A stretch of DNA of 64,000 nucleotides, taken from the NCBI RefSeq assembly GCF_000015865.1, contig NC_009012.1:186001-250000 (forward strand), given 5' to 3'. This DNA comes from Acetivibrio thermocellus ATCC 27405. GTDB lineage: Bacteria; Bacillota; Clostridia; Acetivibrionales; Acetivibrionaceae. This document shows positions 25,898 through 35,398 of this stretch, in pieces. The position numbers were made by a program, and so were the translations under genes. How positions within the stretch are numbered: position 1 is the first letter of the stretch; every line of letters starts with the position of its first letter. Under the pieces are notes generated by a model. That model was not told where the DNA came from. It made no database searches and saw nothing but the letters and a program-made list of their open reading frames with translations.

Positions 25898-27034
25898 ATG
25901 GCATCTTTCTTTAAGTCAAGAGTTGCAAGAATTCTTCCCTTAATAGCTTTGTCTCTTTCTCTGCTGTTTGCAGGATGTAACACCAGTCCCAAATTGAATG
26001 GCGATTTGAAGTCACCGGTTCCCAATACCGCCGGACAGGATGCGGGACAGGAAGGTGGTTCTTTGGCAACACCGACTCCAACACCGACACCTGAGCCAAC
26101 GCCTACAATTGATCTTCAAAGTGTCAAGCCTAATGAGGCTGGCAAAATAATGGTTGTTATGTTCCATAATTTTGTTGAGTCTTTTACTCCTAAGAGTTAT
26201 GATAAGGGTGAATACACCACTACTTTCAGTGAGTTTGAAAAGCTGCTTCAAGACTTGTATGACAGAGGTTACAGGCTTATCAGCATGAGTGATTATTTAA
26301 ATAACAATATTTCAGTGCCTGCAGGATGCATACCGATAATATTTACATTTGACGACGGAACATCGGGACAGTTTAATTTGGTTGAAGAAAACGGAACTCT
26401 CAAAGTAAATAAAAAATCTGCCGTAGGAATTATGGAAGAGTTTTATGAGAAGCATCCTGATTTCGGGCTTAAAGGCACTTTCTATGTGAACCTTGGCAAC
26501 AGCACTTTTGAGGGTGCGGGAACTTTGCAACAGAGGCTTCAATATTTGGTTGACAAAGGATTTGAAATTGGGAACCATACTTATACCCATATAAATCTGA
26601 AAGATACCACAAGTGCTCAAAAAATACAGGAAGAGATTGCTAAAAACCAAAGGACTATTGCTGAGCTTATACCCGGATATAAAATGACTACTTTTTCTCT
26701 TCCGTACGGACTTCCATCTGTAGAAGGCCTGCATAGCTATGTTATAAAAGGTAGTTATGAAGGGGTGGAATACGAACATGCGGCAATTATGGAGGTAGGC
26801 TGGGATCCGGCCCATTCTCCGGTATCAAAAGATTTTAACCCCCTCTCGACCCACAGGGTTAGAGCTTCGGGAATTAATCCTGTAGATTGCGACCTGGCAT
26901 GGTGGCTTAAAAATTTATCCAGGGAAGAGCAGTATATAAGTGACGGAGATCCCAATACCGTTACAGTTCCTAAGAAAAATGAAGACAAAGTAGACAAGGA
27001 TAAGCTAAAGGACAAAAAGCTCGTTATATATTAA
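25898..27034 (+). CDS. Polysaccharide deacetylase (CE4) lipoprotein
   Basis: Predicted surface lipoprotein of 378 residues. The signal peptide ends in LLFAGC (lipobox Cys about 27). A Pro/Thr-rich linker (TPTPTPTPEPTPT) follows, then a NodB-type deacetylase domain from about residue 80. Motif 1 is IFTFDDGTSGQF and motif 2 is EIGNHTYTHINL, with the metal-binding His residues. The substrate is probably peptidoglycan or another N-acetylated polysaccharide. ATG 25898 follows AAGGAGAG; the frame extends ten codons upstream without a site. A terminator follows. Confidence 0.88.
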   Translation: MASFFKSRVARILPLIALSLSLLFAGCNTSPKLNGDLKSPVPNTAGQDAGQEGGSLATPTPTPTPEPTPTIDLQSVKPNEAGKIMVVMFHNFVESFTPKSYDKGEYTTTFSEFEKLLQDLYDRGYRLISMSDYLNNNISVPAGCIPIIFTFDDGTSGQFNLVEENGTLKVNKKSAVGIMEEFYEKHPDFGLKGTFYVNLGNSTFEGAGTLQQRLQYLVDKGFEIGNHTYTHINLKDTTSAQKIQEEIAKNQRTIAELIPGYKMTTFSLPYGLPSVEGLHSYVIKGSYEGVEYEHAAIMEVGWDPAHSPVSKDFNPLSTHRVRASGINPVDCDLAWWLKNLSREEQYISDGDPNTVTVPKKNEDKVDKDKLKDKKLVIY

Positions 27035-27066
27035 GCTTTGAAATACGATTTTAATGAATATGGAGC

Positions 27067-27090
27067 AAAAGGGACTTGGCGGTCCCTTTT
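27067..27090 (+). terminator. Terminator after the deacetylase gene
   Basis: AAAAGGGAC pairs with GTCCCTTTT across a six-base loop. Confidence 0.8.
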
Positions 27091-27314
27091 GTATTATTTT
27101 TTCTTATTAAGTATTCAATTACTATTTTTATGATTTGCATTAAAAGTAATACTGTATTATAATTAATGTGTATAATATTAGATATGTAACATAGAATTTC
27201 CCATAACAAGTTAGCCCTACAAAAAATTAATAATTTTATAAAGAAATAATTTTTGTTTTTGCAGCAATAACTGCATTATTTTGTACTATTATTATTTAAC
27301 AGGGAGTGTTTCAA
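27091..27314. other. Intergenic region, nothing further recognised
   Basis: AT-rich sequence upstream of the orphan gene at 27315. It presumably contains that gene's promoter, but no clear promoter pair or structure was identified. Confidence 0.3.
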
Positions 27315-27665
27315 ATGGAGAAGGTTCAATCCAATGCTAATTCCAAAAAAGAAGGAACCAAAAAAGAGGGAAGGAAAGTTCAGACGGATGCGGACGTAAA
27401 GAAAAAGGCTGTAAAACTTGTTATTTCTCATTTAAAGAAAAAAATAGCCAAAGAGTTTTCCGGTTCTGAGCTTGTCCGTCAATGGGTTGAAGAGATGGAA
27501 AAACTATTGGAAAAAGAAGAATTTGAGTTGGCGGAGTACATGCGTATGAGAAGGGAATTAAACGATATTATAGAGAGGATAATGGATGAAGAAATGAGGT
27601 TTAAGCTAAGAGACTCATGGTATAGTTTTGGTAGGGCTCTTGATAAAAAAGTAAAGAAATATTAA
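27315..27665 (+). CDS. Highly charged helical protein, unknown
   Basis: Predicted 116-residue cytosolic protein. The first 40 residues are Lys/Glu-rich and probably disordered. The rest is predicted helical and rich in Lys, Glu and Arg (KLVISHLKKKIAKEFSG, VRQWVEEMEKLLEKEEFELA). No family recognised. ATG 27315 follows AGGGAG by 8 bases and a terminator follows, so it has its own transcription unit. A coiled-coil or nucleic-acid-associated role is possible but not shown. Confidence 0.6.
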   Translation: MEKVQSNANSKKEGTKKEGRKVQTDADVKKKAVKLVISHLKKKIAKEFSGSELVRQWVEEMEKLLEKEEFELAEYMRMRRELNDIIERIMDEEMRFKLRDSWYSFGRALDKKVKKY

Positions 27666-27666
27666 A

Positions 27667-27699
27667 AATAGTCCGGTATTGCCCGGACTATTTTATTTT
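27667..27699 (+). terminator. Terminator after the gene at 27315
   Basis: AATAGTCCGG pairs with CCGGACTATT across a short loop, followed by TTATTTT. Confidence 0.85.
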
Positions 27700-27835
27700 G
27701 CAAATTTTTTTTCAAATTCTTCTTAGAGCTAAATATCGGTATAAAATTATTCTGCCTCATGTGGAAATATTATGCAGCGCAAGGGAAATGGTATATCATA
27801 TTAATCGATAAAACAATTCAAACGAGGTGGGACTT

Positions 27836-28033
27836 ATGTTTACGCTTTTAAAGAGGAAATTTGATGAATCGTATAACAGCAGGCAGATTGGCAAAATAAG
27901 AAAGGATTTGATTGAGAGTCTGAAAAAAATGGGCGTGGAGGTTTCGAACATTCAAATAGATTTGGAAGAAAACAATGTGTCTTTGAGGCTTTCAATTCCG
28001 CGGAAAAAATACGGTTCCGTCCCAAATGAGTAG
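27836..28033 (+). CDS. Small orphan protein with weak MinE-like pattern
   Basis: Predicted 65-residue protein. A short basic N-terminal segment (MFTLLKRKFDESYNSRQ) precedes a helix-strand-strand pattern (IRKDLIESLKKMGVEVSN, IQIDLEENNVSLRLSIP). The pattern is faintly like the topological-specificity domain of MinE, but no MinD or MinC gene is near and the match is too weak to name it. ATG 27836 follows GAGGTGGG; an in-frame GTG nine bases upstream overlaps this site. It converges with argH. Confidence 0.55.
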   Translation: MFTLLKRKFDESYNSRQIGKIRKDLIESLKKMGVEVSNIQIDLEENNVSLRLSIPRKKYGSVPNE

Positions 28034-28069
28034 GATTTTTCGTTAAAGATTATAAAAAGCATGAAAAAT

Positions 28070-28113
28070 AAAAAGGAGCTACGGCAAGAAAATACTTGAT
28101 TTTGCCGGAGCCC
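28070..28113 (-). terminator. Terminator after argH
   Basis: On the minus strand GGGCTCCGGCAAAAT pairs with ATTTTCTTGCCGTAGCTCC (two mismatches), followed by a T run. Confidence 0.8.
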
Positions 28114-28158
28114 GCTTTAATATTATTTAGCTTTAATATTATCTACAAATAAAGATTT

Positions 28159-29535
28159 TTATTGTGTGGACAAAAACTTAAGCCCGTTTTCAATAGAAGC
28201 CATGACACTTTCCTTTGCCGGTCCTCCGGGAAGATTTCTGCCGGAAACACATTTTGACAGGCTTATTTCTTCATACACATCTTCTTCTATAAGCTCTGAG
28301 AAGCTTTTAAACTCACTCATGTCAAGTTCCTCAATAGCCTTGTTGTTTTCGATGCAGTACAGAACCATTTTCCCGATAATTTCATGGGCGTTTCTGAAAG
28401 GAATACCTTTTTTAACAAGGTAATCTGCCATGTCGGTGGCATTTGTAAATCCGCCTTGAGCCGCCCGGAGCATGTTTTCTTTTTTTATTTTCATGGTTTC
28501 AATCATTTTGGTGAACACCGGCAGACACATTTTTACAGTATCCACAGCGTCAAAAATGGCTTCCTTGTCTTCCTGCATATCCTTGTTGTAAGCTAGAGGA
28601 AGCGATTTCATAACTGACAAAAGTGCCATAAGGTCGCCGTAAACCCTTCCGGTTTTGCCCCTTACCAGCTCTGCCACATCCGGATTTTTCTTTTGAGGCA
28701 TTATACTGCTTCCGGTACTGTATGCATCATCCAATTCAATAAAACCAAACTCATGGGAGGCCCATAAAATGATTTCTTCACTGAACCGGCTAAGATGCAT
28801 CATAAGGATTGAAAGACAGGCGGAAAGCTCAATGACAAAATCCCTGTCGCTTACCGCATCAAGGCTGTTTTCGGTAATAGAGTCAAATCCCAGTTCTTTT
28901 GCCACCATGTATCTGTCAAGAGGATAGGTTGTGGAGGCCAGGGCGCCGGAACCCAGGGGCATTACATTTATTCTTTTATAGCAATCGTTAAGCCTTTCAA
29001 TGTCCCGTTTGAACATCTGAAAATATGCCATCATGTGATGGGCGAAAGTTATGGGTTGAGCCCTCTGCAGGTGTGTATATCCCGGAAGTATGGTGTCAAT
29101 ATTGTTTTTTGCTATTTCTATAAGCGTCCTTTCGAGGTTCACCAGCAATTTCCTGATTTCAACAACCTCATCCCTAAGATACATCCTTATATCGAGGGCA
29201 ACCTGGTCATTGCGGCTCCTTCCGGTGTGAAGCTTCTTTCCCACATCCCCGATTCTCGATATGAGGATTTTTTCAACGTTCATATGAATATCTTCGGCAT
29301 CAATTTCAAACTGTACTTTTCCTTCTTCAATGTCTTTTAATATTTCCCTTAAAGTATTTTGAATAAGAATGGAGTCTTCCTCGGAAATAATTTTACATTT
29401 TCCAAGCATTTTGGCATGGGCAATGCTTCCTAATATATCTTGTTTGTACATACGACAGTCAAATCTTATGGATGAATTAAAATCATCCACCGATTTGTCG
29501 GTATTTTTTTCAAATCTACCGCCCCAAAGTTTCAT
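28159..29535 (-). CDS. argH: Argininosuccinate lyase
   Basis: Last enzyme of arginine biosynthesis, splitting argininosuccinate into arginine and fumarate. The 458 residues start [19 protein letters not shown] and include [36 protein letters not shown] and the superfamily signature [12 protein letters not shown]. The C-terminal region continues to the normal end. It lies 9 bases after argG on the same strand, so the two form an argGH operon, with a terminator after argH. Confidence 0.97.
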   Translation of the reverse strand: MKLWGGRFEKNTDKSVDDFNSSIRFDCRMYKQDILGSIAHAKMLGKCKIISEEDSILIQNTLREILKDIEEGKVQFEIDAEDIHMNVEKILISRIGDVGKKLHTGRSRNDQVALDIRMYLRDEVVEIRKLLVNLERTLIEIAKNNIDTILPGYTHLQRAQPITFAHHMMAYFQMFKRDIERLNDCYKRINVMPLGSGALASTTYPLDRYMVAKELGFDSITENSLDAVSDRDFVIELSACLSILMMHLSRFSEEIILWASHEFGFIELDDAYSTGSSIMPQKKNPDVAELVRGKTGRVYGDLMALLSVMKSLPLAYNKDMQEDKEAIFDAVDTVKMCLPVFTKMIETMKIKKENMLRAAQGGFTNATDMADYLVKKGIPFRNAHEIIGKMVLYCIENNKAIEELDMSEFKSFSELIEEDVYEEISLSKCVSGRNLPGGPAKESVMASIENGLKFLSTQ

Positions 29536-29544
29536 CTTATCACC

Positions 29545-30762
29545 TTATTTGCCTTTATTCTTTTCTTTCATAAGAGCCTGAACCTTCATCGGAAGACCAA
29601 AGAGATTTATAAATCCTTCGGCATCCTTTTGATTGTATACATTGTCTTCTCCGAACGTGGAAAGTTCTTCACTGTAGAGGGAATAATCGGATTTGGCTCC
29701 CGCGCTTATTATATTTCCTTTGTAAAGTTTTAATCTTACTGTACCGGTAACCGTCTCCTGAGTAACATCAACAAAGGCTGAAATAGCCTCACGCAGAGGA
29801 GTATACCACTGTCCGTAATAAACAAGCTCTGCAAATCTTTGAGCCACAAGATCTTTGTAATGGAGAGTGTCACGGTCAAGACACAAAAGCTCAAGCTCTC
29901 TGTGAGCCGCATAAAGAATGGTTCCACCCGGAGTTTCATAAACGCCTCTGGATTTCATTCCGACCAATCTGTTTTCCACTATGTCAACGATTCCTATACC
30001 GTTTTCACCGCCGATTTTGTTAAGAACTTCAATAAGCTCCACAGGTCCGTATTCCACACCGTTAACTTTTTTAGGTATACCCTTTTCAAAATATATTTCA
30101 ACATAGGTGGGTTTGTCCGGAGCTTTTTCCGGCGGAACCATGAGCTTTAATATTTTGTCATACTGCGGTTCGTTCCATGGGTCTTCCAAATCCAAGCCTT
30201 CATGGCTGAGGTGCCAGAGGTTTCTGTCCATGCTGTAGTTGTCTTCTTTTGATACAGGAATGGGGATGTTTCTTGCCTGGGCGTATTCGATTTCATCTTC
30301 TCTGGATTTAATGTCCCATATTCTCCACGGAGCAATGATTTTAAGATGGGGAGCAAGAGCTTTGACGGTCAGCTCGAAACGGACCTGGTCGTTTCCTTTT
30401 CCCGTTGCTCCGTGAGCGACTGCTGTAGCGCCTTCTTTTAAGGCAATTTCAACCATTCTCTTTGCTATAAGAGGTCTTGCAAAGGATGTACCCAAAAGAT
30501 ATTTTCCTTCATATACGGCACCTGCTTTTAATGTGGGGAAAATAAAGTCTGTCACAAATTCTTCTTTCAAGTCTTCAATATATATTTTGCTTGCCCCGGT
30601 TTTTATAGCTTTCTCTCTTAAGGGTTCAAGCTCTTCGCCCTGTCCAACGTCAGCTGCCATTGCAATGACTTCATAGTCATAATTTTCTTTAAGCCAGGGA
30701 ATGATTATTGAAGTATCCAGACCGCCGGAATAGGCAAGGATTACTTTTTCTTTTTGACTCAT
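29545..30762 (-). CDS. argG: Argininosuccinate synthase
   Basis: ATP-dependent ligation of citrulline and aspartate in arginine biosynthesis. The 405 residues begin with the pyrophosphatase loop [17 protein letters not shown] and include [14 protein letters not shown] and [21 protein letters not shown] 30762 follows AAGGAGG. The gene heads the argGH operon, behind a consensus-like promoter (30923-30951) and a leader of about 155 bases that holds two direct repeats which could bind ArgR. Confidence 0.97.
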   Translation of the reverse strand: MSQKEKVILAYSGGLDTSIIIPWLKENYDYEVIAMAADVGQGEELEPLREKAIKTGASKIYIEDLKEEFVTDFIFPTLKAGAVYEGKYLLGTSFARPLIAKRMVEIALKEGATAVAHGATGKGNDQVRFELTVKALAPHLKIIAPWRIWDIKSREDEIEYAQARNIPIPVSKEDNYSMDRNLWHLSHEGLDLEDPWNEPQYDKILKLMVPPEKAPDKPTYVEIYFEKGIPKKVNGVEYGPVELIEVLNKIGGENGIGIVDIVENRLVGMKSRGVYETPGGTILYAAHRELELLCLDRDTLHYKDLVAQRFAELVYYGQWYTPLREAISAFVDVTQETVTGTVRLKLYKGNIISAGAKSDYSLYSEELSTFGEDNVYNQKDAEGFINLFGLPMKVQALMKEKNKGK

Positions 30763-30805
30763 ACAAATACCTCCTTAAATATGTTAGAATATATTATTAG
30801 TGAAT

Positions 30806-30828
30806 TAAATTATGCTCATAAATTATGC
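30806..30828 (-). promoter_or_regulatory. Possible ARG operator: tandem 10-base repeat in the argG leader
   Basis: TAAATTATGC occurs at 30806-30815 and again at 30819-30828, a 13-base period. The surrounding TGAATTAAATTATGC loosely resembles the ArgR/AhrC box (TGAAT-A/T4-ATTCA). It lies in the transcribed leader, downstream of the predicted promoter. Assignment to ArgR is a guess from context. Confidence 0.3.
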
Positions 30829-30922
30829 TTAAATATTTTAAAACCTCAGAAACTTAAAACCTCAAAGCAGTATTTAAAAAACCGTTACGGGCAAAGTTAA
30901 AGCTACCGATATAATGAGATAT

Positions 30923-30951
30923 ATTATACAATAAAATGTATAAATATGCAA
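30923..30951 (-). promoter_or_regulatory. Promoter of argGH
   Basis: On the minus strand TTGCAT (30951-30946) and TATAAT (30928-30923) are separated by 17 bases. Confidence 0.65.
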
Positions 30952-30997
30952 TGAAGGATATAATTATTCACGAATATTTTCAGAAAGGATAAAAACA

Positions 30998-31486
30998 ATG
31001 ATTATAATGGGAATTGACCCCGGATTTGCAATTGCCGGGTATGGTATAGTAAAATATGAAGGAAACAAGTTTACTTCCGTAGATTATGGCGCAATTACCA
31101 CTGAAAGCTCAATGGAGCTTCCAAAAAGGCTTTTGGTTTTATACAACGGTTTGAAGGAAATTATTGAGAAGTACAGACCTGAGGCAATAGCTGTAGAAGA
31201 GCTTTTTTTCAATAAAAATATAAAAACGGCTCTTGCCGTGGGGCATGGAAGAGGTGTTGCGGTTTTGGCGGCCGCTCAATCGGGAATTGATGTTTTTGAA
31301 TACACTCCCATTCAGGTAAAACAGTCAATAGTGGGATACGGAAGGGCGGAAAAAACACAGGTACAGCAGATGGTAAAAGCAATACTTAATCTTCCGGCTA
31401 TCCCTAAGCCGGATGATGTGGCGGACGCACTGGCTGTGGCGGTATGTCATGCCCATTCCTATAAAATGATAAGCTATGGACTGTGA
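30998..31486 (+). CDS. ruvC: Crossover junction endodeoxyribonuclease RuvC
   Basis: Holliday junction resolvase of 162 residues. Acidic catalytic residues are visible in [13 protein letters not shown] (Asp), VEELFFNKN (Glu) and the C-terminal [13 protein letters not shown] (Asp pair). It starts at ATG 30998 after AAAGGAT and is followed after 45 bases by ruvA, then ruvB, so the complete resolvasome is encoded together. Confidence 0.97.
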
Positions 31487-31531
31487 TATAAACCCAGAAA
31501 ACAGGAAAAAATTGAACCGGAGGAAATTAAA

Positions 31532-32140
31532 TTGTTTGCATATATCAGAGGAAGACTTGAATACAAAAACAATGATTTTTTGATTGTTGAATCAAACGGA
31601 GTGGGATACAGGATTTTTACGTCCCTTTCCACCATTTCGGGCATTGGCGAGATAGGACAGGAAGTAAAGGTCTACACATATCTTTATGTTCGGGAAGACG
31701 TTATAAGCTTGTATGGATTTTTAACTCAGGAAGAGCTCAATGTGTTTGAACTCTTAATCAGTGTTTCCGGTGTGGGACCGAAGGCGGCGGTATCGGTTTT
31801 GTCGGCAATATCGCCCTCCAGGTTCAGCCTTGCGGTTATAACCGATGATGTAAAGACATTGACAAAAGCTCAGGGTATAGGAAAGAAAATTGCCCAAAGG
31901 ATAATACTTGAACTTAAGGACAAGATAAAGAAAGAACAGCTGACAGAATATGCCCAAAGTGAAGAAGGCGGCAAAGTTTTGGACACGGACAGTTCAAAAA
32001 TGGCGGAGGCGGTAAGCGCCCTTATGGTTTTGGGATATTCTCCGGCTGAAGCAAATAAAGCGGTATCGGCGGTTTACAGGGAGGATATGGACATCGAAAC
32101 GATAATTAAAAATGCTCTTAAAGGACTGGCAAGACCTTAA
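31532..32140 (+). CDS. ruvA: Holliday junction branch migration protein RuvA
   Basis: Tetrameric junction-binding subunit of the RuvABC system, 202 residues. The OB-fold start is MFAYIRGRLEYKN. The helix-hairpin-helix region includes LLISVSGVGPKAAVSVL and LTKAQGIGKKIAQRIILELK. The C-terminal domain III (residues about 155-202) contacts RuvB. The start is TTG 31532, 7 bases after GGAGG. Confidence 0.97.
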   Translation: MFAYIRGRLEYKNNDFLIVESNGVGYRIFTSLSTISGIGEIGQEVKVYTYLYVREDVISLYGFLTQEELNVFELLISVSGVGPKAAVSVLSAISPSRFSLAVITDDVKTLTKAQGIGKKIAQRIILELKDKIKKEQLTEYAQSEEGGKVLDTDSSKMAEAVSALMVLGYSPAEANKAVSAVYREDMDIETIIKNALKGLARP

Positions 32141-32238
32141 ATGAGCATTAAGCAGCGGTCAAAGCTAAATTGTGATTTGATGCGGAACCTGTAAAGTTAA
32201 CGGTGAAGACTATTTATACAGATTTGGAGGTTGTGGCA

Positions 32239-33231
32239 ATGGAAGACAGGCTTGTCGGTTGCAGGCTTAGTGAAGAAGATGTTGATGAGGTAAGTTTGAG
32301 ACCCAGAAAGTTCGGAGAATATATCGGTCAGACAAAGGTCAAAGAGAACCTTATGGTTTTTATTGAGGCTGCAAAGAAGAGAAATGAAGCATTGGATCAT
32401 GTGCTTCTTTATGGACCTCCCGGACTGGGGAAAACGACCCTTGCCGGAATAATAGCATCCGAGTTGGGAGTTAATTTGCGTATTACTTCCGGTCCGGCCA
32501 TAGAAAAGCCGGGAGATTTGGCTGCCATACTTACCAATCTCGGCAATTTCGATGTCCTTTTTATAGATGAGATTCACAGGCTGAACAGGAGTGTCGAGGA
32601 AATATTGTATCCTGCCATGGAGGATTATGCTTTGGATATAATTATCGGAAAAGGCCCCAGTGCCAGGTCAATCAGGCTTGACCTTCCGAAATTCACCCTG
32701 ATAGGTGCCACCACCAGGGCAGGGCTTCTGACATCTCCCTTAAGGGACAGATTTGGAGTAATAAACAAGCTGGAATTGTATAGTGTGGAAGAACTTGGAC
32801 AGATTGTGAAGAGATCTGCCAGGATTTTAAATGTCGGCATTGAAGATGAGGCGGCCGAAGAGATAGCCAGGCGCGCCAGAGGTACGCCAAGGGTTGCCAA
32901 CAGGATATTAAAAAGAATTAGGGATTTTGCCCAGGTAAAATCCGACGGGTTTATAACAAAAGAGATTGCCAGAACAGGGCTTGAGGCTTTGGAAGTTGAT
33001 GAAATCGGTCTTGACGCGGTGGACAGAAATCTTCTTATGAGTATTATTGAGAAATTTGGAGGCGGGCCGGTGGGACTTGACACACTGGCGGCCACAATAG
33101 GAGAAGAGCCGGATACGATAGAGGATGTATATGAACCTTATCTTTTACAGCTTGGATTTATAAACAAGACTCCCCGGGGAAGAATGGCTACAAAACTTGC
33201 CTATGAGCATTTCGGGCTTAAATATGAATAA
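32239..33231 (+). CDS. ruvB: Holliday junction branch migration helicase RuvB
   Basis: AAA+ motor of branch migration, 330 residues. Walker A is [14 protein letters not shown] and Walker B is [12 protein letters not shown]. The sensor region [18 protein letters not shown] and the C-terminal winged helix ([20 protein letters not shown]) are present. ATG 32239 lies 8 bases after GGAGG; the frame extends 12 codons upstream without a site. It follows ruvA by 98 bases. Confidence 0.97.
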   Translation: MEDRLVGCRLSEEDVDEVSLRPRKFGEYIGQTKVKENLMVFIEAAKKRNEALDHVLLYGPPGLGKTTLAGIIASELGVNLRITSGPAIEKPGDLAAILTNLGNFDVLFIDEIHRLNRSVEEILYPAMEDYALDIIIGKGPSARSIRLDLPKFTLIGATTRAGLLTSPLRDRFGVINKLELYSVEELGQIVKRSARILNVGIEDEAAEEIARRARGTPRVANRILKRIRDFAQVKSDGFITKEIARTGLEALEVDEIGLDAVDRNLLMSIIEKFGGGPVGLDTLAATIGEEPDTIEDVYEPYLLQLGFINKTPRGRMATKLAYEHFGLKYE

Positions 33232-33299
33232 TGTTGCTTAGCTTAAATTTCTGACTGATTTAGAATTTGTAAATAACGATAAATAAGCGGAGGAGAAAA

Positions 33300-33845
33300 A
33301 TGAAACTGTTGCTGCACATATGCTGCGGACCGTGTGCCGTATATCCTGTAAATGTGCTTAGGGAAGAAGGAATTTATTTTGAAGGGCTTTTTTACAATCC
33401 CAATATTCATCCCTATGATGAATTTATAAGAAGAAAGGAAAATGTGAAAAAACTTTCGGAAATTAAAAACGTTCCTGTAAAATATATGGATGATTTTTCG
33501 CAGGAAATATGGGAAAAACTTGGTGAGGACAATGAAAAACGATGCAATATGTGTTATGCGTTAAGAATCGACAAAGTTGCAGGCTACGCAAAAGAGAACG
33601 GTTTTGACGCTTTTACCACGACTTTGCTGGTAAGTCCGTATCAAAAGCATGAGCTTATTGTTGAACTTTCAAAAAGAGCTGGGGAAAAGTACGGCATAGA
33701 GTTTTTTTACAAGGATTTCAGGCCCGGTTTCAGGCAGGGACAGCAGGAAGCCAAAGAGTTAGGACTCTACAGACAGAAGTATTGTGGATGTATAATATCT
33801 TATAGGGAGGCAGAAAAATTAAAAAGCGAAAGAAAGAGCAAATAA
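33300..33845 (+). CDS. queH: Epoxyqueuosine reductase QueH
   Basis: Reduces epoxyqueuosine to queuosine in tRNA; QueH replaces QueG in many bacteria. The 181 residues show the DUF208 signature: HICCGPCAVYP at the start, NPNIHPYDEF, CNMCYALRI, then YCGCIISYREAE. The paired cysteines bind the [4Fe-4S] cluster and metal. ATG 33300 follows GGAGGAG. The gene commonly follows ruvB in Firmicutes, as here. Confidence 0.93.
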   Translation: MKLLLHICCGPCAVYPVNVLREEGIYFEGLFYNPNIHPYDEFIRRKENVKKLSEIKNVPVKYMDDFSQEIWEKLGEDNEKRCNMCYALRIDKVAGYAKENGFDAFTTTLLVSPYQKHELIVELSKRAGEKYGIEFFYKDFRPGFRQGQQEAKELGLYRQKYCGCIISYREAEKLKSERKSK

Positions 33846-33985
33846 TAAAAGTTTTGATATAAAAATTGGAGATTTCATGCAGAATTATTGATTTTTTTTC
33901 AATATTGTGCTAATGTATAATTGGAAAGAAAGTTTTAGAAAATGATAAGTCAATTCTATTATGGGGTTAAGGGAGTTAATAATGT

Positions 33986-35089
33986 ATGTTGTTACCATTT
34001 TTGAGAAATAATTATCTAAGCATTGATATTGGTTTTAGGAATATCAAAGTTGTTGAAGTGGCAGTTAACAGGAACAACGAAGTCTACATCAACAATTTTG
34101 GAATAGCTCCTACTCCGTTAAATTGCATAAAAAACGGCGTTATCAAAAATGTGGATGCGGTATCCAGCGAGATTAGCAGGATAATCCGGGAGAACAAGAT
34201 GAAGGTAAAGAAGTCCAAGATTGTTATGTCCGGTACCAGCATAATTTCGAGAGTGTTTATGATTGAAAAAGTACCGGGCAAGAGTATTGATGAGCTTGTT
34301 CAGGAAGCGATAATGTCCAACTTGCCTATCAACCCGGATGAACACAAAATTGACTACAAGATTTTGCAGGAGTTGAAAGAAGATAACGTCGAAAAGGTTA
34401 AAGTTTTTGTAACTGCAGTAAGAAAAAGCATAATAAACAGTTACATTGATGTTCTGTTTGAACTTGGTTTAAAACCTGTTTCAGTTGATATACCGGCAAA
34501 CAGTACGGCAAAATTTTTCAACAGAGATATAAAGGTCAGCATTGACAATGTTAAGTTTGTAAACCCCAATAGAAGTCAGTTGAACAAAGATGCTTTTGCA
34601 GTTATAGATTTTGGTTCGGAAACCACGATTATAAATATTCTGAGAAACAAAATACTGGAGTTTAACAAAGTAATATTAAGCGGAAGCAGCAATCTGGACG
34701 AGGCAATAGCTAAAAATATGCGCAAGTCCATAATTGAAGCTGAAAGGCTTAAGAAATTGTATGGCATTTCGGTTCCGCCGCACCATTCCACCAACGAGGA
34801 GCATATGAAGGTTTACAGGATTTTAAAGGAAGTGGTTGATAAGCTTTTGAACCAGATTTACATGTGCCTTACTTTTTATGAAGCTCGTTGCTATGGTGTA
34901 AAAGTCGGAAAGATATTTATAATAGGCGGGGGTTCACTCTTAAAAGGTTTGGCCGACTATATGGAACAAGTGCTGCAGGTACCTGTTTATCCTGTGGGAC
35001 TTTTGGATATAGACGGTATTGATATAAACAAAAATCTAAACAGCGACAAGCTGAATTTCCTTGTGAATGCCGTAGGAATAACGCTGTAA
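33986..35089 (+). CDS. pilM: Type IV pilus assembly protein PilM-like ATPase
   Basis: Actin-fold cytoplasmic protein of 367 residues. The start YLSIDIGFRNIKVVEVAV is the first phosphate-binding loop, FAVIDFGSETTIINI the second, and IFIIGGGSLLKGLADYM the adenosine motif, as in PilM/FtsA-like proteins. PilM normally works with PilN, PilO and the secretin or assembly ATPases. None of these genes is adjacent here, which makes it an orphan copy. The next gene is a cell-wall amidase after a terminator. ATG 33986 follows GGGAG. Confidence 0.85.
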   Translation: MLLPFLRNNYLSIDIGFRNIKVVEVAVNRNNEVYINNFGIAPTPLNCIKNGVIKNVDAVSSEISRIIRENKMKVKKSKIVMSGTSIISRVFMIEKVPGKSIDELVQEAIMSNLPINPDEHKIDYKILQELKEDNVEKVKVFVTAVRKSIINSYIDVLFELGLKPVSVDIPANSTAKFFNRDIKVSIDNVKFVNPNRSQLNKDAFAVIDFGSETTIINILRNKILEFNKVILSGSSNLDEAIAKNMRKSIIEAERLKKLYGISVPPHHSTNEEHMKVYRILKEVVDKLLNQIYMCLTFYEARCYGVKVGKIFIIGGGSLLKGLADYMEQVLQVPVYPVGLLDIDGIDINKNLNSDKLNFLVNAVGITL

Positions 35090-35125
35090 TTTGATTTCGG
35101 TTTTAACGGTTGTGTCCGATACTTG

Positions 35126-35154
35126 AAAGGAAGCCTTACACAGGCTTCCTTTGT
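35126..35154 (+). terminator. Terminator after pilM
   Basis: AAAGGAAGCCT pairs with AGGCTTCCTTT across a short loop, then TGTT. Confidence 0.85.
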
Positions 35155-35398
35155 TATTGTTGCAAAAGTGTTGTTGCGGTAAGTTGCGCTGTTTAAATTT
35201 ATCCAAAAAAGCCATGGGCTTCTTGTTACAATTTAGTTACAAATGGTCTATAAAGCCTTTTTACGACAGGAATTATTTTAAACATGTCGAATATCATATA
35301 ACGTGACTGTCGATTTTCTGGACTTGCAAATATTAGCAAACCTATATGATAACATAAAATTGATTGCCAAAGATAAATTATTTTTAAGAGGTGTTCAT
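35155..35398. other. Intergenic region upstream of the amidase gene
   Basis: AT-rich, presumably containing the promoter of the amidase gene. No named motif was recognised; the open frame that runs through part of it into the amidase lacks a ribosome binding site. Confidence 0.3.

Noticed and set aside
27836-28033. Assignment as MinE
   Set aside because: Only a faint helix-strand pattern; MinC and MinD genes are absent nearby and the MinD-binding segment is not recognisable.
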